Positions 33,122-41,825 of a DNA stretch of 64,000 bases are shown piece by piece. Source of the stretch: Bog-950 sp044225825. Its GTDB lineage: Bacteria; Bacteroidota; Bacteroidia; Chitinophagales; LD1. The position numbers and the translations under genes were made by a program. The notes below the pieces were generated by a model. It worked only from the letters and a program-made list of their open reading frames with translations. It was not told the DNA's origin and ran no database searches. The stretch is from NCBI GenBank assembly GCA_044225825.1, contig JBGAIB010000001.1:62001-126000 (forward strand), written 5' to 3'. How positions within the stretch are numbered: the first letter of the stretch is position 1; each line of letters opens with the position of its first letter.

Positions 33122-33712
33122 TCAGCGGAGCAACAGGGATTTGAATACCCTGGTGGCGTAGCGTTTCATCTTTAAATCTACCTCACACATATAGGTAGGG
33201 TCCTTATACTGGAAAGTGATGGTAAGCATATAAGCGGCTTTGCGCTTGTGCGAATACGCTATTAAATCGTAGCGGGTGAAGTTACTAACCTTGGTACGGC
33301 GGTAATAGTGGGTAGTTAGCAGCGTTGCCATTTCGCCGCTGGCAATCTGCAGCGAATCGGTGAGGTAATTGTAGCCTGCCGGCGTAATACGGTCGGGATA
33401 CGAGGTAAACTCGTTGATAATAAAATCAACTGCGGCATTTGAGCTATCACATTCCAGTTTACGCAGTATAAAGTTAGCCGTTAAAGGGGTAGTGCCCACC
33501 AGGTGTGGCAGGCCAACATCGGTAAACTCATATTTCTGGTCGATAGCTGCGTTATCAATCTGCGGCAGTTTGGTCCATTTATCGGGCACGCTGAACACAT
33601 ACTCATTGTTCTCGGCCTTCTTCAGCACATTAAAAATAGTAGTATCAGTTTGGGCGTGGGCCACGCCAATACACAGCAGGCAGCACAGGCCTGTTAAGTA
33701 AGCCAGTTTCAT
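33122..33712 (-). CDS. Secreted protein of unknown function
   Basis: 196 residues from the ATG at 33712; the codon before it is an in-frame GTG. Signal peptide MKLAYLTGLCCLLCIGVAHAQ with AQ cleavage. The mature part begins TDTTIFNVLKKAENNEYVFS and has DKWTKLPQID and a C-terminal FQYKDPTYMCEVDLKMKRYATRVFKSLLL. The overall pattern resembles PsbP/DUF1795-like periplasmic domains (a weak inference). It is the last gene of the T9SS operon, 17 bp downstream of the CHU_C protein, and ends beside the repeat block. Confidence 0.72.
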   Translation of the reverse strand: MKLAYLTGLCCLLCIGVAHAQTDTTIFNVLKKAENNEYVFSVPDKWTKLPQIDNAAIDQKYEFTDVGLPHLVGTTPLTANFILRKLECDSSNAAVDFIINEFTSYPDRITPAGYNYLTDSLQIASGEMATLLTTHYYRRTKVSNFTRYDLIAYSHKRKAAYMLTITFQYKDPTYMCEVDLKMKRYATRVFKSLLLR

Positions 33713-33729
33713 CACTCAGGGGAATTTAA

Positions 33730-36700
33730 TTAACGAATGAGCGTCAGGTTGCCCTTCTTCTCGTAGTTCTTGCCATACACATCTTTTGCTGTAAGGTAGA
33801 ACACAAAGGTTCCGAGGTTTTGCTCCTTGCCTTTGTAGGTTCCATCCCAACCTTTACTCATGTCATTTAATTCGCTTAGGTCGCGCGAGCTGTATACTAA
33901 CTCGCCCCAGCGATTGTAAATACGTATTTCGTAATCAGCAATATTGTTGCCAAAAAGCGTAAAGTGGTCGTTCACGCCATCGCCATTAGGCGTAAAGGCC
34001 TGCGGCACTTCAATATAGGCAGCACAATTATGCACATCTATCTTCACGGTATCGCTGCTGCGGCAGCCGCTGGTATCATCCAGCACGTATAGTACAAACT
34101 CAATGCCTTCGCTATTGGTAAAGGTAGGGTTTAGAACAGAGGTGCTGCTTAAGCCGGTACCGGGGTTCCAGTTTACATTGCCTACGGTTGAGGTTGCCTG
34201 CATGGTATAAACCTCTCCATCACAAATTAGGGTATCAGGTCCGGCATATACTACCGGCAGCGGATTTGCTTTTACAAAAACTGTATCGAGGCTCTTACAA
34301 CCGCTGGTATCGTACACCATTACATTGTAGAGCGTACTTTGGGAAGGAGTAACCATGATGGTAGCCGTGGTATCACCTGTGTTCCAGATAAAATACTGCC
34401 CGGCCTTGGTGTGGTAATACACTTTGCAGTTCAAAATTTTAGGACCTGCAAATGCACCAAACGGATAATCGTTGGCGGTGCCTATTACAAAATCGATAAC
34501 GCCATCGCTTTTGTAAACGGTGCCCGGGAATGGGAAGGCAGGATCGCTGCCATACGACATTTTTACAATAGGATTAGGCGCTTGATTGGCGGTAGTAATG
34601 TAAAAGCCCATAGTATCGCCGGAGGCAATAGGCTGATTTACGTAAACAGGCACTACTGTCATTTGACCAACCGGATTAGGCGTAAAGCCGAAATACGCCC
34701 CTACCTGATTCCAGCTGAACTGGTCCTGCTCGTGTGTACGATAAGAACCCGGACGATCATACACTTCCACCAGGGTATTGGCAACGGAATTAAACTTCAC
34801 TGCAAACGAATCGATCACTACATCGGCATGGGCACGGATATCAAACATACCACCCTGCCTGTTGTTGGCTTTGGCCGTATCCTGCGATACGAGGAATTTA
34901 TTGGCTGCGTCTGTTTCCACATGCAGTTGTACGCTATCGCCCAAACACAGGCTCTTATCATCGCCGGCATTGGCATGATAGAGTGTAACCACGTGCACTT
35001 TGTAGTTGCCACTGTCGCTACCACACTCGTTAAGCGAGAAGTTAGAGATATTGAAATCGCCCAGCGAGTCGAATATCATTGTAACCTGGCTGTTGGACTC
35101 ATCGAGGATGGTTACTCCTGAAGGTCCGTCCCAGTTGTAGTAGGTTTCCTTTAAGTAAGTAACATCGTATGTAACGGTATCGCCCAAACAAACCAGCGTA
35201 TCGCCAGCAATATGCACGGCAGGCGAAGAAATTAAAGTAAATCTTCCGGCCTTCGAATCGGGGCCGAAACAACCGAAGTTCCGTTCGCGGACATAGATAA
35301 CGTAGTCACCTATGAGGGTACCAGGTGTAATGTTTACCACCAGGGTTCCATAAGGCCATTCGAACGGTGTGCCTGTTGGGTTACCCAGGAAGTTGGAGTT
35401 CCAGATATAATCGGATGGCGGATGCTTGAATGGATCGACCGTAAAGGCAATCTGGCCCTGGTTACAGGTAACAGTATCATCCATTAAGATATCCGGGGGA
35501 ATGGTATCGGGTGCCCCAACGGTTAAGCGTATAACGCTGCCGGTTTGGTTCCAGGCAAGGTTTGAGCAGTTACTTACTATACGCATGTAATAAGCACCCG
35601 GCGCCATAGGCAGCGAATCGCGGACGGTTGGCATACAAAGCGTAAAGTTGCCACCAATGCTATCATGATAAACCGCCAGGCCTCCTGAGTTTACGAGGCT
35701 GAAATCCATCATACTGCGTAACTCCACGGTCCATTTATTGCAGGTATCATAGCTGGCCTGATTGGTCCAGTTATTTGGTTTAATATTCAACTGATGACAA
35801 ATAGAATCGCTAGGAGAACCGATACAGAAATGAAGGTCGGTATGGTTGTTGGTTAATTCATCGCAACGCACCAAACAGAACGGACCGATAATAGTACCGA
35901 TAGTAGCCGGGCTTGTAGCACGCACGCGGATGTAGTAGCCGCAGCTTGGTGGTACGCTTTGCGGAATTAAGCCCGATACATTGCCCGGTTGTGAAGGGAA
36001 CGATTGATTAGAAGGTAAGGAGCCCAGAAAGTAAGGACTAAAGAATGTACCGTTTGAATCAGACAATTCAGCGATGTAGGCATTGTTTGTAAGGAATACA
36101 CCGTAGGAGTTAAACTTAACATCGATAACACTGAGGATACAGGTAGTATCGATATCGTTCATAACCGGTGCGGTTTGGGTAATTACTGTTTCGGGGCAAT
36201 CGCTTACCGAAAAACATATACTGGCCGTGCCAACAATATCGGGCTGGCCGGCGCGGTGGAGGCGCATTTTAAAACAGTTACCAATAATGTTGTTAGGGAC
36301 AGTCCACAAGAAAGCGCCGGTAGTATCAGGTGCGCTGATATGGATGAATTGGTTGATGCCTGCGAAGTTGTTACCGTTGGCATCGCTCAGTTCCAGAAAG
36401 TAATCGGCATCGCACAGCGGTTTACTTAAACTCCAAAAGAAGATGATGTTATCGCCCTGACACACGCTGGTGGGTGAAACACCGCTGATGTTTACCTGCA
36501 CGGGGTTATTAATTTCGTCGTAGGTGCCTACGGCAATAATATCATCGATACCAAAACTAACATTGGTGGTTCCGGAGGCCGGATTTACCCAGCGGAAACC
36601 CAGTTGCAGATTTTGTACGTTGTTAAAAGCAGGATCCTGAATTACTTCGTATTTCCACTTGCTTTGGTTGTTGTATTTAGCCTGGCCGGTTTTAATCCAA

Positions 36701-37158
36701 GGGCCGCCATCGATACGGTAATACACTTCGCCATAAGCATTGGCATCGCCTTCACTGATATAGAAGAAGGTAAAGATAACGTCCGTCATACCCAGGGTGC
36801 AGAAGGGACTGCCCAGGTAAGCAAAGCGATCACTCGCATTCGAAGTATTCCAGTTTGCATTTGAAACGGTGGCCGTGGTTTCGTCGTGTATATGCAGGTA
36901 ATGGCTATTGGGTGCGCCGTTGATCTGTCCGCTTACAATACTATCCTGCGGAGGCGTGTTGGGATAGGCCGGCTGGCCGGTATAGGAGTTGTTGATAATC
37001 CAGTTGTTGGTGCCTGAATTGGAACCAACACCGCCGCTATCCAGCACAAATGAATTACCGGCACCTTCAAAGGTTTCGGTCATCAGCAATATTTGTTGTT
37101 GCGCCCGGCCGAGCACCACCACAAAGGCCGCTAAGAGGAGGAGATAAATCTTTTTCAA
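33730..37158 (-). CDS. Large T9SS type B (CHU_C/gliding-motility C-terminal) surface protein, TTG start
   Basis: 1142 residues. The start codon is TTG at 37158 (then AAA-AAG-ATT); an in-frame TAG is two codons upstream and no ATG is near. Signal peptide MKKIYLLLLAAFVVVLGRAQ. N-terminal lectin/jelly-roll-like part (about 25-215: TFEGAGNSFVLDSGG, GIDDIIAVGTYDE). Multiple Ig/PKD-like modules follow, with repeated [YA]AG.D..[IL]C.G patterns at about 660, 740 and 985-1000 (HANAGDDKSLCLGD, VYAGPDTLICDG). The last ~95 residues are the CHU_C domain: VPQAFTPNGDGVNDHF, IRIYNRWGELVY, GWDGTYKG, FVFYLTAKD. This domain directs secretion by T9SS with a PorP/SprF partner, here encoded two genes upstream. Probable adhesin; no catalytic domain seen. 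Confidence 0.9.
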   Translation of the reverse strand: MKKIYLLLLAAFVVVLGRAQQQILLMTETFEGAGNSFVLDSGGVGSNSGTNNWIINNSYTGQPAYPNTPPQDSIVSGQINGAPNSHYLHIHDETTATVSNANWNTSNASDRFAYLGSPFCTLGMTDVIFTFFYISEGDANAYGEVYYRIDGGPWIKTGQAKYNNQSKWKYEVIQDPAFNNVQNLQLGFRWVNPASGTTNVSFGIDDIIAVGTYDEINNPVQVNISGVSPTSVCQGDNIIFFWSLSKPLCDADYFLELSDANGNNFAGINQFIHISAPDTTGAFLWTVPNNIIGNCFKMRLHRAGQPDIVGTASICFSVSDCPETVITQTAPVMNDIDTTCILSVIDVKFNSYGVFLTNNAYIAELSDSNGTFFSPYFLGSLPSNQSFPSQPGNVSGLIPQSVPPSCGYYIRVRATSPATIGTIIGPFCLVRCDELTNNHTDLHFCIGSPSDSICHQLNIKPNNWTNQASYDTCNKWTVELRSMMDFSLVNSGGLAVYHDSIGGNFTLCMPTVRDSLPMAPGAYYMRIVSNCSNLAWNQTGSVIRLTVGAPDTIPPDILMDDTVTCNQGQIAFTVDPFKHPPSDYIWNSNFLGNPTGTPFEWPYGTLVVNITPGTLIGDYVIYVRERNFGCFGPDSKAGRFTLISSPAVHIAGDTLVCLGDTVTYDVTYLKETYYNWDGPSGVTILDESNSQVTMIFDSLGDFNISNFSLNECGSDSGNYKVHVVTLYHANAGDDKSLCLGDSVQLHVETDAANKFLVSQDTAKANNRQGGMFDIRAHADVVIDSFAVKFNSVANTLVEVYDRPGSYRTHEQDQFSWNQVGAYFGFTPNPVGQMTVVPVYVNQPIASGDTMGFYITTANQAPNPIVKMSYGSDPAFPFPGTVYKSDGVIDFVIGTANDYPFGAFAGPKILNCKVYYHTKAGQYFIWNTGDTTATIMVTPSQSTLYNVMVYDTSGCKSLDTVFVKANPLPVVYAGPDTLICDGEVYTMQATSTVGNVNWNPGTGLSSTSVLNPTFTNSEGIEFVLYVLDDTSGCRSSDTVKIDVHNCAAYIEVPQAFTPNGDGVNDHFTLFGNNIADYEIRIYNRWGELVYSSRDLSELNDMSKGWDGTYKGKEQNLGTFVFYLTAKDVYGKNYEKKGNLTLIR

Positions 37159-37206
37159 TTGCTATTATTCTTCTGTTATAACTAAATACCTGACACCTGC
37201 GTGCTG

Positions 37207-39258
37207 TTACTTATCCTCATAAATCAATTTGCCATCCAACTCTCCTATTACTTTAAACTCCGTACGGCGGTTCAACTGATGGCAGGCACAATCGCCACTC
37301 TGATCCATAGGGCAATCCTTGTATTTGGTGCAGTCGTCCAGGGTTTTGCTTTCGCCATAACCTTTGGCTATGATTCGCTCCTTAGGGATACCACGTTCGT
37401 TTATCAGATAGTTCACACAACTTTCAGCACGCTTTTGCGAGAGCGTTTGGTTGTATTCCTCACTACCGCGGATATCGGTATGCGAACTCAACTCGATAAT
37501 GATGGTAGGGTTCTCCGTTAAGATACCATAGAGCGTATCGAGCGTGGCTTTCGATTCGGGACGTAAATCCCACTTATCGAAGTCGTAGTAGATGTTATTG
37601 AGGCGGTAAGCTTTATCCTTCTCCAGTTTTTTGAGATAAACATTCACTTCCAGCGTATCGCTTTTAGTAACACCCTGTGTGCTGAACATTTGCGAAGCGG
37701 CAAAGTAGCCGGACTTAGCAGCCGATACTTTGTAGAGCTTCTCAGTTTTAAGGTTGAAGAAGTAAGGTTCATCGCCGCGAGTTGTATCGGTATTGATAGT
37801 TACTTCGCCTTCGGTGAGGTTTTCGCTGCGCAGGGCCAGGTTTACAGAGGCGCCCGGTATTATTTCTTTGGTAGCATCGTCGAACACACGGCCTTTTACA
37901 GCCACCCATATGCGACGGTCATATTTATAACCGAAGATATCGAAGCAACAGGTTTTACCGCGAACAGAGAAAATGCCCGGACGGTTAGATACTACATAAC
38001 CGTCTTCGGAATTTTTACCGTACCGGAAGTAGTTATCATCGCAGGAAGAATTGAAAGGAGCACCCAGGTTTTCGGGCACGTTATTAAAACGGCCACTGGC
38101 ATCGGCTACACTTTTAAATACATCCTGCCCACCCATGCTGATCCAACCGTTGGAGCTAAAGAAGAGGGTATTGCTCTTGGTGTCGAAGAAAGGGGTTACC
38201 TCGTCGCGGTCGGTATTCACCTTACCTCCAGCATTACGTGCGGGCTGAAATTCACCCTTTTTGTTTATTACCGAATACCAGATATCGTGACCGCCCTTGC
38301 CGCCCTCGCGGTTCGAAACGAAATACAATACTTCATTTCCATTGGTTTTTGCAATCCATGGCTGGGTATTGGTGGAACCTTTTAGGTTGATGTCGTCATT
38401 GAGTTTTTTGCCTGTTTTCCATTCGCCTTCCTTGCGTTCGCTCATATAGATATCGCACTGAGTAGTAAGTAAACCATCGCAAATGGTGTAGAAGAAGCGT
38501 TTACCATCTTCGGAAAAGGCAGGATTGCTGATATGCTTACCTTCCTGACTTAGGGTTTTAAACTGCTCGGCGGTTGCATAACTGTCACCATTTACCTTGC
38601 TGGTGTACATCTTCATCAGGTTATTCTCTTTCTTTTCGTCGCTGCGGTCGGCTTTCATATAAAGCACCGTATCGGAGTGGATAGAGGCAAAGAAAAGTGT
38701 ATCGCCATCGAGGGCCGGAGCTAAATCGCCGTAGTTGCTGTTAATTTCATTACCGAAGTGGGTAAGCTTAACGAACGGATCGGGCTTGGCTTCCTTTAAC
38801 GCAAAGTTGCAGCCATCAATTTCTACACGGGCCCATTTTTTCATTTTAGTGGCCAGGTCTTTATCCTTATAAATTTTGGAAAAACGCTGGAACATAGGGA
38901 TAGCTTCCTTGTAGTTGCCCTGCATTTTGGTATTGAGGGCAGCATAGTATAAATCGATAGCATTGCCCGATGAATCGGCATTGTAAGCTTCTAAAAAGTA
39001 TTTGGCAGCATTTTCGTAATCGCGGGCTAAAAAGTAGGCTTGCGCCAGATTAGGCAGCACCGAAATTTCGTTGGGGTCGTTCTTCAGAATTTCGAGATAC
39101 AAATCGGTAGCAGAAAAAATGCTACCGGCCTGAAAAGCCTCATCGGCTGCTTTCATGTAGCGCTTCTTATTGTATTTCTCATCGGCAAAAACAACGCTGA
39201 CTGCAAAAAGCAGCAGGCCCGTGAGCAGTAAACTTTTATGTGTATAGTTCAGCTTCAT
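37207..39258 (-). CDS. OmpA-family protein with TPR, WD40-like and carboxypeptidase-regulatory domains (PorE-like)
   Basis: 683 residues. Signal peptide about 1-25. Order: TPR (about 30-150, ANLAQAYFLARDYENAAKYFLEAY), PD40/WD40-like blades (about 165-430, NPAFSEDGKRFFYT, TQPWIAKTNGNEVLYFVSN, FDTKSNTLFFSSNG), carboxypeptidase-regulatory-like fold (about 450-540, KGRVFDDATKEIIPGASV), OmpA peptidoglycan-binding domain (about 565-670, NIYYDFDKWDLRPES, LSSHTDIRG, NQTLSQKRAESC). This is the architecture of PorE, the T9SS subunit that tethers the machine to peptidoglycan (established for Porphyromonas). Whether it is core PorE or a substrate-specific accessory cannot be told here. Between PorP/SprF and the CHU_C gene. 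Confidence 0.88.
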   Translation of the reverse strand: MKLNYTHKSLLLTGLLLFAVSVVFADEKYNKKRYMKAADEAFQAGSIFSATDLYLEILKNDPNEISVLPNLAQAYFLARDYENAAKYFLEAYNADSSGNAIDLYYAALNTKMQGNYKEAIPMFQRFSKIYKDKDLATKMKKWARVEIDGCNFALKEAKPDPFVKLTHFGNEINSNYGDLAPALDGDTLFFASIHSDTVLYMKADRSDEKKENNLMKMYTSKVNGDSYATAEQFKTLSQEGKHISNPAFSEDGKRFFYTICDGLLTTQCDIYMSERKEGEWKTGKKLNDDINLKGSTNTQPWIAKTNGNEVLYFVSNREGGKGGHDIWYSVINKKGEFQPARNAGGKVNTDRDEVTPFFDTKSNTLFFSSNGWISMGGQDVFKSVADASGRFNNVPENLGAPFNSSCDDNYFRYGKNSEDGYVVSNRPGIFSVRGKTCCFDIFGYKYDRRIWVAVKGRVFDDATKEIIPGASVNLALRSENLTEGEVTINTDTTRGDEPYFFNLKTEKLYKVSAAKSGYFAASQMFSTQGVTKSDTLEVNVYLKKLEKDKAYRLNNIYYDFDKWDLRPESKATLDTLYGILTENPTIIIELSSHTDIRGSEEYNQTLSQKRAESCVNYLINERGIPKERIIAKGYGESKTLDDCTKYKDCPMDQSGDCACHQLNRRTEFKVIGELDGKLIYEDK

Positions 39259-39288
39259 TTCTCAATCCGCAGTTTATCGTTTCAGCAA

Positions 39289-40302
39289 TTACATCATCGG
39301 GCAAGGCACCAATACAGGGTAATTAAGACTCTTGCTCTTAATTAAACCGGTATAGATAATGGCAATTTCAAATCCGCCACGGCCATTGGTGGCAGGTTTC
39401 AGGGTGCTGGCATTTATATCGTAAGCAGCCATTACACGCACGCGGTAATACTCGATACCGGCTGTAATGATGGCAGCATCCTTTACACGATACCATGCAC
39501 CTAAACTGGTAACCAGTGTTGATTTACCTACAGGCATGTGGTATTCGAACCCGGTGCCGAGGTTTATTTCCTGTGCCTTGTTTTGATACTGGAAAATAAA
39601 GTTGGGCGTGATATAGAAATTACGGAAAGCCTTAATGCGTATACTTTCGGTAACGGAAAAACGATTGGCCAACACAAACTTCTGACCCAGGAAAGATTCC
39701 TTAGGCTGCACGAGGTGGTAAACGGTAAAGCCCGTCATAAAACCCACTACATCCTTAATCATACTCTGATGCAGGAAGCCGGCCTGCATATCGAAATAGC
39801 CCAGGTTAGGTTTGTTGATGTTTTCGCCATTGCTTTGGGTAAGGTCAAAATCCTGCCCGTTGAACTGCATAGGGAATGCCAGTTGCTGCCACTTGAGGCT
39901 TTTTTGGGTATACCCTAATTGAATGCCCAAGCCTAAAAAATGTTTGTGTTCTTTATCGAGTCCTTTGTGGAAAGCCGCACTAACCATGGCTGAGTTCATG
40001 GACAACTTACCATCGCCGGATTTATCGCCAACAAACATGGCACCTACTCCGAAGATGTCGTTCTTAAGTTTGGTTTGCAGCAGCTTCATATCAAAGCTTG
40101 CCGAATAGGTTACAAAGGGGGTAGAGATGCTCCTCCACTGATTGCGGTAAATACCGGCTGCTCTAAAATCGCCTTCGCTAACACCGCTAAGTGCAGGGTT
40201 CAGGTTCAGCGGACTGGCATAAAACATGCTGAAGTGAATGTCCTGGGCAGGCAGGCGCAAGGCTAAAAACAGAAGGAATGCGCAACGTAAAATTACCTTC
40301 AA
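39289..40302 (-). CDS. PorP/SprF family T9SS membrane protein, TTG start
   Basis: 337 residues. Starts at TTG 40302 (TTG-AAG-GTA); no in-frame ATG upstream before a stop. Signal peptide MKVILRCAFLLFLALRLPAQ. Mature start DIHFSMFYASPLNLNPALSG is the family hallmark (QD.H.SQ...P...NPA..G). About 14 amphipathic strands follow: FRAAGIYRNQW, FGVGAMFVGDKSGDGKLSM, HKHFLGLGIQLGYTQ, NFYITPNFIFQYQ, GRGGFEIAIIYTG, ending LVPCPMM. A PorP/SprF is needed for surface delivery and attachment of its paired type B substrate, here the CHU_C protein. First gene of the operon. Confidence 0.9.
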   Translation of the reverse strand: MKVILRCAFLLFLALRLPAQDIHFSMFYASPLNLNPALSGVSEGDFRAAGIYRNQWRSISTPFVTYSASFDMKLLQTKLKNDIFGVGAMFVGDKSGDGKLSMNSAMVSAAFHKGLDKEHKHFLGLGIQLGYTQKSLKWQQLAFPMQFNGQDFDLTQSNGENINKPNLGYFDMQAGFLHQSMIKDVVGFMTGFTVYHLVQPKESFLGQKFVLANRFSVTESIRIKAFRNFYITPNFIFQYQNKAQEINLGTGFEYHMPVGKSTLVTSLGAWYRVKDAAIITAGIEYYRVRVMAAYDINASTLKPATNGRGGFEIAIIYTGLIKSKSLNYPVLVPCPMM

Positions 40303-40396
40303 GGGCCTGGGTTTTAGTTATGCATTAAAAATAGGAAAATAATCTTCCTGCAAAAACAAAAGGGTTTAATATATTCGGGTATAATTTTCAGGTAAA

Positions 40397-40588
40397 ATGA
40401 AGCGTTTTCTATTGCTAGCAGGGGTGCTTGGCCTCTTTACTTTCCAGAGTTGTAAACAATGTACCGAGTGCGTGCGTTATGCGGGGGGTATTGACAACCA
40501 GAAGCTTTGCAAAAAGGATTATGCCTCCGATGATTCGTATACCGCCGCGTTCCATTACCTGGAAGCCAACGGTTACGATTGCAAATAG
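40397..40588 (+). CDS. Small Cys-rich lipoprotein of unknown function
   Basis: 63 residues. Lipoprotein signal MKRFLLLAGVLGLFTFQSC, lipobox Cys at 19. Mature part has four further Cys (KQCTEC, LCKK, and the penultimate C in GYDCK), so it may form disulfides. Its own -7-like TATATTCG lies 19 bp upstream (40370-40377). Convergent with the RsmB-like gene, 8 bp between stops. Similar tiny lipoproteins with C..C motifs occur in Bacteroidota (recalled), but I cannot name the family. Confidence 0.7.
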   Translation: MKRFLLLAGVLGLFTFQSCKQCTECVRYAGGIDNQKLCKKDYASDDSYTAAFHYLEANGYDCK

Positions 40589-40596
40589 TTTACCGG

Positions 40597-41799
40597 TTAT
40601 TTCAACCGTTTCAATTTAGCCATATAAAAGCCATCGAAACCGGTTTTTGCGGGTGAAAGGGTGTGCTCTTCCAGCAACTGGTATTTGCCCAGTTCAGCAG
40701 CTAAAAACTGCTGTATCTGATCGCCATTTTCAGAAGGTAAGATGCTGCAGGTAGAGTAAACCACTATACCTCCCGGCTTTAGCATACTGCTGTAACCTGC
40801 CAGTATTTCGGCTTGTGTTTTGCGTATTTCGGTAAGGAACTCCGGCGTTAGGTGCCATTTAGCATCGGGTTTACGGCGCAATACGCCCAGACCCGAGCAG
40901 GGCACATCCAGCAACAAACGGTCGGCCTTATCCTTCAGCGAATCGATTGTTTCTTTTTCGGCCAGCATTAGGCCTGCCATGGTTACACCGGCACGTTCCA
41001 TACGCTTATCCATTTCGCGCAGTTTGTGTGCGTTGATATCCATAGCAATGAGGCGACCGTTGTTTTGCATCAGGGCTGCCAGGTGCAGCGCTTTACCACC
41101 ACCACCGGCGCAGGCATCAACCACCGTCATACCCGGATGAACGTCCAGCAGGGGTGCCACGTGTTGTGAAGAGACATCCTGAATTTCGAACCATCCGCTT
41201 TTATAGGCAAAATGGTTGCGGAAGTTTTTACGCTCCTTTAATACCAGTGAATTTGGCACATCCGGTACTTCTTCGAAGGCAATTGCCTCGTTCAACAACA
41301 ACTGTTTTACATTGGCAGGGTCGGCTTTCAGGGTGTTGATACGCAGCCCAACCGATGCGGTACCGTTGAGCGCGTGCAATTCATTGCGCCAGGCATCGCC
41401 CAACTCCTTCTCTCCCACTTCATCCAACCAATCGGGTATTGACTCCGCAATTTTGCGAATGCTTTTGGCTTGTTCGTATCTGCTTAAAATGCCTTCCGGA
41501 TGCAATACTTCAAATTCAGGCCAATCGGGTAAGGCATTCCCTTCCAGCACATGTTTAACGCCAAACAAGCGCCAAAAACCCGCACGGTCGGTGGGTTCTA
41601 TATCGGCACAATAGGCCAATAAGCGCTTATAACGCAACAAGTAGTAGGTGTTGGAAGCAATAAAGTTACGATCGCGTGCGCCCCAGTTTTTATTGGCAAT
41701 AAACATGCGCTCCAGCAAATTATCGGCCTGGCGATTTTCCAACAAAACGGCGTGCAGTGCATCGGCAACTGCGGCCACTAAATTCCGGTGAAGTTTCAA
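40597..41799 (-). CDS. RsmB/NOP-type tRNA/rRNA m5C methyltransferase, TTG start
   Basis: 400 residues from TTG at 41799; the frame closes at a TAA five codons upstream without an ATG. N-terminal all-helical NusB-like domain (about 1-150). PUA-like/linker segment (about 150-215). SAM-binding Rossmann fold (about 220-400) with DACAGGGGKALHLAA, AMDINAHKLREMD, LLDVPCSGLGVLRRKPD (release Cys in PCSG) and GIVVYSTCSILPSEN (nucleophile Cys in TCS). It makes 5-methylcytosine in RNA, probably 16S rRNA. True RsmB C967 identity is likely but not provable without alignment. Confidence 0.9.
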   Translation of the reverse strand: MKLHRNLVAAVADALHAVLLENRQADNLLERMFIANKNWGARDRNFIASNTYYLLRYKRLLAYCADIEPTDRAGFWRLFGVKHVLEGNALPDWPEFEVLHPEGILSRYEQAKSIRKIAESIPDWLDEVGEKELGDAWRNELHALNGTASVGLRINTLKADPANVKQLLLNEAIAFEEVPDVPNSLVLKERKNFRNHFAYKSGWFEIQDVSSQHVAPLLDVHPGMTVVDACAGGGGKALHLAALMQNNGRLIAMDINAHKLREMDKRMERAGVTMAGLMLAEKETIDSLKDKADRLLLDVPCSGLGVLRRKPDAKWHLTPEFLTEIRKTQAEILAGYSSMLKPGGIVVYSTCSILPSENGDQIQQFLAAELGKYQLLEEHTLSPAKTGFDGFYMAKLKRLK

Positions 41800-41825
41800 A
41801 ACAGTAACAGGTTTACAGCTAACAA

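Noticed and set aside
34339..35121. 260-codon open frame on the plus strand
   Set aside because: It is antisense to the CHU_C protein gene, whose domains and signal peptide are clear; such long shadow frames are common opposite Cys/Gly-rich coding sequence.
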